Shown here one piece after another: positions 16,627 to 22,977 of a stretch of DNA of 64,000 bases. The stretch is from assembly GCF_041153465.1 (NCBI RefSeq), contig NZ_CP154858.1, positions 992,001 to 1,056,000 of the forward strand. Direction: 5' to 3'. This DNA comes from Thermohahella caldifontis. Lineage in GTDB: Bacteria > Pseudomonadota > Gammaproteobacteria > Pseudomonadales > Oleiphilaceae. The notes below the pieces were generated by a model. That model saw nothing but the letters and a program-made list of their open reading frames with translations, had not been told where the DNA came from and did not search any database. The first letter of the stretch is position 1, and each line of letters starts with the position of its first letter. The position numbers were made by a program, and so were the translations under genes.

Positions 16627-17193
16627 TCAGAACAACAATTGCGTGCCGTTGCTGCGGTGGACGTACTGGTATTGCTGGCCGTTGATATCGTAGAGATTGT
16701 TGAGCGGTGCGTTGAGAATGATGATGCCCTGTTTGGTCAGGAACATCTGATCGGCCACGTTGACCACTGTATCCGACGTGGTGATGTCGATGGGGGTGCC
16801 GGTTGAGAAGGCGTTGGGCTTGAAATTGATGACCGCCGCGCCATGATCCGCGATGCCGTCCCCGTCCGTGTCCACCTCACCCATAGTGGTGGGCAGGAAC
16901 ATGCTGAAGATGCCGAAAAGACCCGCGGGCGAGCCATAGGTGGCTCCTTTCATGTTGATGCCGGTCGTGTTGACGACGCCGTTGGCAGAGGCACCACCCG
17001 GCGTAATCACTTCACGGTTGCCCTGGGGATCGGTATAGATGATGGCGTCATAGGTAATGTCGCCACTGATGGCAATGGTGGGTGAACCCTGGCCGGTTAC
17101 CGCATTCATGCCGGCATCATCCAGAGGCTTGAGGTCCGCTAGCGCAACGGGTACACACGCACAGGCCACGAGGGCACAGAGTGTCCGTTTCAT
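16627..17193 (-). CDS. Exported protein with TGQ motif (DUF6160/FilA-like), unknown function
   Basis: The product has 188 residues. A signal peptide ends at VALA (residue 19). The mature start DLKPLDDAGMNAVTGQG has the D-D-x3-(L/M)-x3-TGQ pattern seen in small surface proteins of gammaproteobacteria, and I compare it tentatively with DUF6160/FilA-type proteins. VDTDGDGIADHG (about residues 107-118) is a calcium-binding DxDxDGxxD loop of the thrombospondin type 3 kind. The rest is predicted beta structure with many Gly, Thr and Asn. It has AAGGAT before the ATG. It lies downstream of the related gene at 17388-17945 with a hairpin between, so expression may be graded. Confidence 0.7.
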   Translation of the reverse strand: MKRTLCALVACACVPVALADLKPLDDAGMNAVTGQGSPTIAISGDITYDAIIYTDPQGNREVITPGGASANGVVNTTGINMKGATYGSPAGLFGIFSMFLPTTMGEVDTDGDGIADHGAAVINFKPNAFSTGTPIDITTSDTVVNVADQMFLTKQGIIILNAPLNNLYDINGQQYQYVHRSNGTQLLF

Positions 17194-17335
17194 GGTTGAT
17201 CCTTACCTTACCTTGCTTCACAGCGTCTTCGCGCTGCTTCATTTTCATTGTTTTAGTTTTTAGTAGGCTCATTCTGGTGAGCCGGGTGTTCGGCGAAACG
17301 GTACTGCAGTCTTGTTTTTCGATTTCCAAATGTGA

Positions 17336-17359
17336 CGAAGGGCGCTTGCGCGCCCTTCG
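17336..17359. terminator. Hairpin downstream of the TGQ-motif gene
   Basis: CGAAGGGCGC (17336-17345) and GCGCCCTTCG (17350-17359) form a perfect 10-bp stem with a TTGC loop, 29 bp after the stop of the minus-strand gene ending at 17388. No clear T run follows, so termination may be partial and allow some read-through into the next gene. Confidence 0.6.
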
Positions 17360-17387
17360 AAGGTCGTTGTTTCAGACAAGTCTGAAA

Positions 17388-17945
17388 TTAACGGCCAGAG
17401 ATCACCATGGAAACATCCTTCAGGTGGATGCCAGCCATTTCGATGCCACCCATGCTGGAAGCCTGCACGTTGCCGGAGCCAGCGTTACCAAATACACCCA
17501 TGTCACCAACCTTGAAGTCAAGACCAGCAGCACCGGTGTTCAGCACCATCGCGATACCGCCATGACCTGAGCCGTCCACTGCGCCATCAATGGCAACATC
17601 AACGTTACCCGCAATCGCGATATCAGTTGCAACAAAACCACCTACGGGCTGACCAGAAGTAAGACCAGCAGGCGCACCGGTGCCCAGCGTTACAACGTTG
17701 GTGGCGCTGTCATAAGTTTCCAGATCCACTGTCCACTTGAATGCTTCGATGGTAACACCAGCGTTGGTGTAGTCACGGTTCAGCGCATCACCAGTGGTAG
17801 TACCCAGAGCAACTTCTACCAGCAGACCGCTCTGACCAGTGGCCGCTTCCAGAGTGGCGTCGTCAACAGCTTTCAGCTCGGCATTGGCAGCCAGGGGAGC
17901 AGCAGCGATAGCAGTAACCAGAACGAGTTTTTTCAGGCCTTTCAT
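17388..17945 (-). CDS. Exported Gly/Ala/Val-rich protein with TGQ motif (DUF6160/FilA-like)
   Basis: The product has 185 residues with signal peptide MKGLKKLVLVTAIAAAPLAANA and mature start ELKAVDDATLEAATGQSG. The remainder is low in charge and rich in Gly, Ala, Val, Thr and Asp, with repeating beta-strand segments (DIAIAGNVDVAIDGAVDG). This composition suits a surface fibre, pilin-like or outer-membrane-associated protein. There are no cysteines. The message has a strong AGGAG ribosome-binding site and a leader rich in inverted repeats. A third-codon preference for A and T in places (ACCAGC, GTTAC runs) resembles a highly expressed gene. Function is unknown; the family name is tentative. Confidence 0.72.
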   Translation of the reverse strand: MKGLKKLVLVTAIAAAPLAANAELKAVDDATLEAATGQSGLLVEVALGTTTGDALNRDYTNAGVTIEAFKWTVDLETYDSATNVVTLGTGAPAGLTSGQPVGGFVATDIAIAGNVDVAIDGAVDGSGHGGIAMVLNTGAAGLDFKVGDMGVFGNAGSGNVQASSMGGIEMAGIHLKDVSMVISGR

Positions 17946-18272
17946 TTCATTTCTCCTAGATATTTTTTTTATTGCTACGTAATTTGCCCTTTCGGGCGTT
18001 TTGAGATCGACTGTCAGACAATCGATCCCGAAACCTGATAATTGTTACTCTAGTCTTCCGCTTTGTAACTTTCCGTGACTGGTCTCACAGTTCACGTATT
18101 TTTCAAAGCATCCGTCTTTCGTTACAATCCCGGCACGTTGTGTTCCGTCTGGATCATCACCGTACCGTTGAGACACATCCTATTAACGAAACCCTGGCGA
18201 TTCCGTGACTCCATTCACACTCCGTTACAGCGCGTTTCAAAGCGTTAACCAACGCACAGTTGGCGAGCCATC
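17946..18272. promoter_or_regulatory. 327-bp divergent intergenic region with inverted and direct repeats
   Basis: This region separates the exported-protein gene (minus) from pabB (plus). It is AT-richer than its surroundings. It holds a short GCCC-TTTC-GGGC hairpin near 17988, a near-perfect 23-bp inverted repeat at 18005-18027 (GATCGACTGTC, A, GACAATCGATC; one mismatch per arm pair), and repeated words. TTCCGTGACT occurs at 18071-18080 and 18201-18210, and TTTCAAAGC at 18101-18109 and 18235-18243. I see no gene in it. Confidence 0.55.
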
Positions 18273-19529
18273 GTGACGTTAACTGATCAGGTTTTACACA
18301 CATTTGATGTGGCGGCCCGCACCTCCGGGGAGGCCGGGCTGAGCGTCTGGCTCACCTGTCCGGCACCGGACGGCCCCTACGAGCCCTTCAATCAGCTCTT
18401 CACCCGTCCGGAGTGGGTGCTGACGGCCGGGCAGCAGAAGACCTGCACACTGACGCTGCACGGCGAACAGATCCGCCTGAAGGCACACTGGCGCGCCGTG
18501 GCGGAATATCTGCGCACCCTGACGGGCCACTGGCTGGCGGGCTATCTGAGTTACAGTCTGGCGGAACAGCAGATACTGGGGCCGGATCCGAGACCTGCGG
18601 ATGCCCTCCCGGGCCTGGTGATCGGCGGATTCAGGTCGCCCTCGGATCAGGTACCTGAACCGGACGCCCGGGCATCAGCCTTTCGGCTGTCCGCACCGTT
18701 CCAGCCCCTCTGGGAGCGCCCGGACTACGTGGCAGCCTTCGAGCGGGTTCAGCACTACATCCTTGCCGGCGACTGTTACCAGATCAACCTCACCCAGGCG
18801 CTTCAGGCCCCTTACCAAGGTGACCCGCTGACCCTGTTCAGGGCGCTGGTCGGACGTTTCCGGGCACCGTTCTCCGGTTACGTGCAGTTCAACGGACAGG
18901 CGGTGCTGTCCTTTTCACCCGAGCGCTTCCTGCGCATCGAAAAGGATCAGGTGGAGACCCGCCCCATCAAGGGCACACGTCCCCGGCGCGCCGATCCCCT
19001 GGCCGATCATCAGGAGGCCCGCGCCCTGCTGGCCAGCGAAAAGGACCGTGCGGAAAACCTGATGATTGTGGACCTGCTGCGCAATGATCTGGGGCGCTTC
19101 TGCGTGCCCGGTTCCATCCGGGTGCCGGCACTCTTTGCACTGGAGCGCTACAGCAACGTGCACCACCTCGTAAGCACCGTCACCGGCACGCTTCGCGAAG
19201 CGGTCACACCACTGGCCGTACTGGAAGGCTGCTCGCCGGGCGGGTCCATCACCGGCGCACCCAAGATCCGGGCCATGCAGATCATCCGGGAGCTGGAGCC
19301 CCTGCCCCGCGGTGTCTATTGCGGCAGCCTGTTCTATCTGAGTCCGGAAGGCGTGCTGGACAGCAGCATTGCCATCCGCACCCTGACAACGGATGGACGG
19401 CATATCCGCGTCTGGGGCGGTGGCGGTGTGGTGGCCGATTCGGCAGCGGATCCCGAATTCGAGGAATCCATGACCAAGATCCGCCACCTGATTGAGGCCA
19501 TTGAGGCGTTCGGTACCGGTGCGGCGTGA
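18273..19529 (+). CDS. pabB: Aminodeoxychorismate synthase component I
   Basis: The product has 418 residues of the chorismate-binding family. The C-terminal half has YQINLTQAL, SFSPERFL, RPIKGTRPR, DLLRNDLGR and GSITGAPKIRAMQIIRELE. The Lys in PIKGT is the mark of aminodeoxychorismate synthase, as anthranilate synthase has PIAGT. It makes 4-amino-4-deoxychorismate for folate, using ammonia from PabA. The start is GTG at 18273 with a weak GGCGAG site. It converges with thrH with almost no gap. The pabB-thrH-cysH-cysB order agrees with what I recall of Pseudomonas. Confidence 0.93.
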   Translation: MTLTDQVLHTFDVAARTSGEAGLSVWLTCPAPDGPYEPFNQLFTRPEWVLTAGQQKTCTLTLHGEQIRLKAHWRAVAEYLRTLTGHWLAGYLSYSLAEQQILGPDPRPADALPGLVIGGFRSPSDQVPEPDARASAFRLSAPFQPLWERPDYVAAFERVQHYILAGDCYQINLTQALQAPYQGDPLTLFRALVGRFRAPFSGYVQFNGQAVLSFSPERFLRIEKDQVETRPIKGTRPRRADPLADHQEARALLASEKDRAENLMIVDLLRNDLGRFCVPGSIRVPALFALERYSNVHHLVSTVTGTLREAVTPLAVLEGCSPGGSITGAPKIRAMQIIRELEPLPRGVYCGSLFYLSPEGVLDSSIAIRTLTTDGRHIRVWGGGGVVADSAADPEFEESMTKIRHLIEAIEAFGTGAA

Positions 19530-19530
19530 A

Positions 19531-20144
19531 TTACGCCTTCACCAGCCGGCTGGCACGCAGAAATTCGGCCTTGAGGTCCTCGTAGGTGTGTACTGCCGGG
19601 AACTGGGGAACTCCCGGATCACGTTGTCCGGCGCATGGAACAGAATACCCGCATCAGCCTCGCTGAGCATGGTGGTGTCGTTGTAACTGTCCCCGGCGGC
19701 AATCACATAGTAGTTGAGGCTGTGAAATGCCCGGACGGCGTTGCGCTTGGGATCCTTCTGACGGAGCACGTAGTTGACCACCCGGCCCTTCTCGTCGGTT
19801 TCCAGGCGGTGGCAGAACAGGGTCGGGTTGCCCAGCTTGCGCATCAGGGGCATGGCGAATTCGTAGAAGGTATCGGACAGGATGATGAGCTGAAAGCGCT
19901 CGCGGAGCCAGTCCAGAAACTCACGGGCACCGGGCAGCGGGTCCAGGGTTTCGATGACGGCCTGGATATCCGGCAAGCCATAGCCGTGCTCATCCAGAAT
20001 GGCCAGGCGTTGTTTCATCAGCACATCGTAATCGGGGATGTCCCGGGTGGTGGCGCGCAAGGCATCAATGCCGGTCTTTTCGGCAAAGGCAATCCAGATT
20101 TCGGGGATCAGAACACCTTCCAGGTCAAGGCAGGCCAGTTCCAC
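19531..20144 (-). CDS. thrH: ThrH phosphoserine/homoserine phosphotransferase, frameshifted near the C-terminus
   Basis: This is a HAD phosphatase whose N-terminus ELACLDLEGVL carries the nucleophile Asp7, followed by LSDTFYEF and AAGDSYNDTTML. It closely resembles Pseudomonas ThrH, which has phosphoserine phosphatase activity and transfers phosphate to homoserine. I chose GTG 20144 because AAGGAG lies 5 bases upstream. The frame as given ends at 19539 with an unrelated tail after NVIREFP. Adding one G to the GGGG run at 19605-19608 restores the family tail QFPAVHTYEDLKAEFLRA, ending at 19531. Coordinates here cover the restored gene. I think a sequencing error is more likely than real decay. 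Confidence 0.85.
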
Positions 20145-20291
20145 GGTCACTCCTTATTTTGTTTCAATCGGGTTCAGAGGAGTGCTATGTTATCGGATTA
20201 TCATTATGCCTTTATAGTATTTTTCGTTATAAAAGCCTTTTGATAGGCTTCCTTTCCTCATGATTTGCAACCGGACACACAAGGCAACCTG
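20145..20291 (+). promoter_or_regulatory. AT-rich divergent promoter region of cysH and thrH
   Basis: The centre (about 20185-20240) is AT-rich, with TTATCGGATTATCATTATG and TTTATAGTATTTTTCG words that resemble CysB-type half-sites. AAGCCT (20234-20239) and AGGCTT (20246-20251) form a small leader hairpin before the AAGG ribosome-binding site of cysH. CysB control is inferred because cysB is adjacent and cysH is a classical target. Confidence 0.4.
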
Positions 20292-21023
20292 ATGAGCACG
20301 TCATTCAATCCCATTGAACAGGCCGAAGCCATGAAGGGCTGGGCCCCCAAGAAAATCATTCAGGCGGCGCTGGCGCAGTTTGACAACATTGCCATTTCCT
20401 TCAGCGGCGCAGAGGACGTGGTGCTGGTGGACATGGCGGTCAAGATCCGGCCGGACGTGCAGGTGTTCAGCCTGGACACCGGACGCCTGCACCCGGAAAC
20501 CTACCGTTTTCTGGAGACCGTGCGCAAGCACTACGGCATCCGGCTGGAAGTGCTGTCTCCGGACGCGGCAGCAGTGGAAGCACTGGTACGGGAAAAGGGG
20601 CTGTTCAGTTTCTATGAGGACGGTCACGAGGAATGCTGCGGCATCCGCAAGGTGGCGTCCCTGAAGCGCAAGCTGGCTACACTGGATGCCTGGATCACCG
20701 GGCAGCGGAGGGATCAGAGCCCGGGCACCCGTGCGCAGGTACCGCTGGTTCAGCATGACGCGGCCTTTTCCACGCCGGAGAAGGCCCTGATCAAGTTCAA
20801 TCCGCTGGCAGACTGGACTTCAGCCGATGTGTGGAACTATATCCGCATGTTTGACGTGCCCTACAACGCGCTGCATGAGCGGGGTTACATCAGTATCGGC
20901 TGCGAGCCCTGCACCCGGCCGGTACTGCCCAACCAGCACGAGCGCGAGGGCCGCTGGTGGTGGGAAGATCCGGGTCACAAGGAATGCGGCCTGCACGCCA
21001 CCAATCTGCAGAAGCCTCAGTAA
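20292..21023 (+). CDS. cysH: Adenylyl-sulfate (APS) reductase, [4Fe-4S] type
   Basis: The product has 243 residues. Nucleotide-binding SFSGAEDVVLVD and LDTGRLHPETY begin the fold. A Cys pair (EECCGIRKV) and a CxxC (SIGCEPC) are the [4Fe-4S] ligands found in APS reductases and missing from E. coli-type PAPS reductases. The C-terminal KECGLH holds the catalytic Cys. It therefore likely reduces APS directly to sulfite with thioredoxin in cysteine synthesis. ATG 20292 has AAGG 7 bases upstream; the frame opens at a TTG at 20265. The stop overlaps the convergent cysB by 7 bp. Confidence 0.93.
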   Translation: MSTSFNPIEQAEAMKGWAPKKIIQAALAQFDNIAISFSGAEDVVLVDMAVKIRPDVQVFSLDTGRLHPETYRFLETVRKHYGIRLEVLSPDAAAVEALVREKGLFSFYEDGHEECCGIRKVASLKRKLATLDAWITGQRRDQSPGTRAQVPLVQHDAAFSTPEKALIKFNPLADWTSADVWNYIRMFDVPYNALHERGYISIGCEPCTRPVLPNQHEREGRWWWEDPGHKECGLHATNLQKPQ

Positions 21024-21991
21024 ACGGGTAACGTCACGTCCTGAAAGAGGGCTTCCACCTCCTGCCGGCTATGGCACCGGGCGGCTTCCTCCACCCGTTC
21101 CCGCGTGAGGTGCGGGGCGAAGCGCTCGATGAAGCCGTACATGTAGCCGCGCAGGAACGTCCCCTTGCGGAAACAGATCTTGGTGGTGCTGGGCTTGAAA
21201 AGCCTGGACGCATCCAGCGCCACCAGATCACCATCGGTCACCGGGTCATAGGCCATGCGGGCAATGATGCCGACCCCGAGTCCCAGACGGACGTAGGTCT
21301 TGATCACGTCCGCGTCGGCGGCGGTAAACACCACATTGGGCGACAGACCGGCCTTGCTGAAGGCCTCGTCCAGTTTTGAACGGCCCGTAAAACCGAAGAC
21401 GTAAGTGACAATGGGATGCCGGGCCACCTCTTCCAGCGTCAGCTCGGGCACGGCCGCCAGCGGGTGGTTTTTCGGCACCACCACGCACCGGTTCCACTTG
21501 TAACAGGGCAGCATGATCAGATCCGCAAACAGCTCCATGGCCTCCGTGGCAATGGCGAAGTCCACCTTGCCCTCGGCGGCCATTTCCGCGATCTGACGCG
21601 GTGTGCCCTGATGCATGTGCAGGGAGACTTCGGGATACTCTTCGATGAAGGCCTTGATCACCGGTGGCAGGGCATAGCGGGCCTGGGTATGCGTGGTGGC
21701 AATACTCAGGTCACCCTTGCGCTGATTGCTGAACTCCTGGGCAATGCGCTTGATGCCCTCGACACGGCGGAGAATCTCGCCGGCTTCCCGGATGATGACC
21801 TCGCCCGCCGGGGTCACATGGGTCAGGTGCTTGCCGCTTCGCGCGAACACTTCCACGCCCAGTTCGTCTTCGAGCAGCCGGATCTGCTTGCTGATACCGG
21901 GTTGAGAGGTATAGAGGCTCTGGGCGGTTGCCGAAACATTCAGATCATGGTGGGCCACTTCCCAGATATAACGAAGCTGTTGCAGTTTCAT
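21017..21991 (-). CDS. cysB: LysR-family regulator CysB
   Basis: The product has 324 residues with an N-terminal winged helix (MKLQQLRYIWEV, then ATAQSLYTSQPGISKQIRLLE). The effector domain has THTQARYALPPVI, TPRQIAEM and TYVFGFTGRSKLD, all typical of CysB. It activates sulfate assimilation genes in response to N-acetylserine and senses sulfide and sulfate. It lies between cysH (convergent) and a TauE/SafE exporter (divergent). The intergenic region at 21992-22114 is very AT-rich and holds an inverted repeat that could be its own operator. Cbl or another paralog is unlikely given the context and full length. Confidence 0.94.
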   Translation of the reverse strand: MKLQQLRYIWEVAHHDLNVSATAQSLYTSQPGISKQIRLLEDELGVEVFARSGKHLTHVTPAGEVIIREAGEILRRVEGIKRIAQEFSNQRKGDLSIATTHTQARYALPPVIKAFIEEYPEVSLHMHQGTPRQIAEMAAEGKVDFAIATEAMELFADLIMLPCYKWNRCVVVPKNHPLAAVPELTLEEVARHPIVTYVFGFTGRSKLDEAFSKAGLSPNVVFTAADADVIKTYVRLGLGVGIIARMAYDPVTDGDLVALDASRLFKPSTTKICFRKGTFLRGYMYGFIERFAPHLTRERVEEAARCHSRQEVEALFQDVTLPVY

Positions 21992-22035
21992 CCCGTTTCC
22001 CTTTTAGATCCCAAAGCGATAAAAATATATAAATT

Positions 22036-22052
22036 TATTCTTTTTAAGAATA
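22036..22052. promoter_or_regulatory. Inverted repeat in the cysB-tauE intergenic region (CysB-site candidate)
   Basis: TATTCTT (22036-22042), TTT, AAGAATA (22046-22052) is a perfect 7-bp inverted repeat in an AT-rich stretch between the divergent cysB and exporter genes. It has the TTATTC element of CysB half-sites. Binding here could regulate both genes. Confidence 0.45.
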
Positions 22053-22114
22053 CAGCAAAGCCTCTAAAGTACCAACACGGACTTTTACCGATGCTTCCAG
22101 TGTAGACCAATCTG

Positions 22115-22894
22115 ATGGATTTGCTGCTTTACATACTTGCCGGTGCAGGCGTCGGCTTTCTGGTGGGCCTGACAGGCGTGGGCGGCGGCTCGCTGATGAC
22201 GCCGCTGCTGATCCTGTTCGGCTTTCCGCCGCACACGGCCATCGGAACGGATCTGCTCTACGCTGCCATCACCAAGGCAAGTGGCGTGATCACCCATGCC
22301 CGGCAGAAAACCGTGGACTGGAAGATCGTGCTGAACATGGCTGCCGGCAGCGTGCCCGCATCCATCATCACGGCCGGGATACTGGCCGCCTATTTCCCCG
22401 ATGCCAGTGCCTATCAGCATCTGCTGACCGTTTCCCTGGGATTCATGCTCATTCTCACCTCCGTGGTGCTGGTGTTCCGCGACCGGATCGTCAGCGCCCG
22501 GCTGGCTCACATGAATGACGACAGCTTCTCCTCCCGGCACCGGGGACTGCTGACCTTCGTCAGCGGCGCCGTACTGGGTGTGCTGGTGACACTGTCATCC
22601 GTGGGCGCCGGCGCCATCGGCACGGCCATCCTGCTGACGCTGTATCCGGCGCTTGTCGCCAGCCGCGTTGTGGGTACCGATCTTGCCCACGCGGTGCCGC
22701 TGACCCTGATCGCCGGACTCGGCCATCTGCATCTGGGCAACGTGGATTATACCCTGCTGGCCAGTCTGCTGGTCGGCTCTTTGCCCGCCATTCAGGCCGG
22801 CACCTGGCTGAGCCGGCGGCTGCCCTCGCGGATGCTGCGCCCGGCGCTGGCCAGCATGCTGATGATCATCGGGGTCAAATACGCCTTCTTTTGA
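22115..22894 (+). CDS. TauE/SafE-family sulfite/organosulfonate exporter
   Basis: The product has 259 residues with about eight membrane helices. The family signature GVGGGSLMTPLLILFG (about residues 23-38) and its second-half repeat GAVLGVLVTLSSVGAGAIG (about 151-169) are clear. Members move sulfite, sulfoacetate or related anions. Being divergent from cysB and next to cysH, it may export excess sulfite or take part in sulfate entry (inference). There is no good ribosome-binding site before ATG 22115, so the start is uncertain by a few codons. Confidence 0.85.
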   Translation: MDLLLYILAGAGVGFLVGLTGVGGGSLMTPLLILFGFPPHTAIGTDLLYAAITKASGVITHARQKTVDWKIVLNMAAGSVPASIITAGILAAYFPDASAYQHLLTVSLGFMLILTSVVLVFRDRIVSARLAHMNDDSFSSRHRGLLTFVSGAVLGVLVTLSSVGAGAIGTAILLTLYPALVASRVVGTDLAHAVPLTLIAGLGHLHLGNVDYTLLASLLVGSLPAIQAGTWLSRRLPSRMLRPALASMLMIIGVKYAFF

Positions 22895-22925
22895 GGTGTC
22901 AGAGCCGCGCACCGCATACTCCCGA

Positions 22926-22977
22926 TTGACAGGGGCCCGCACGTCCATCATCCTAGGCGTATGGACAGGATTACGCC
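22926..22977 (+). promoter_or_regulatory. Likely promoter and TACGCC boxes at the start of the LuxR-type gene
   Basis: A perfect TTGACA lies at 22926-22931, but no good -10 element follows. GGCGTA (22956-22961) and TACGCC (22972-22977) form an inverted repeat spaced by 10 bp that spans the ATG at 22961. The same 6-mer recurs five times just after the gene, which suggests it is the regulator's own binding site. Confidence 0.45.
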
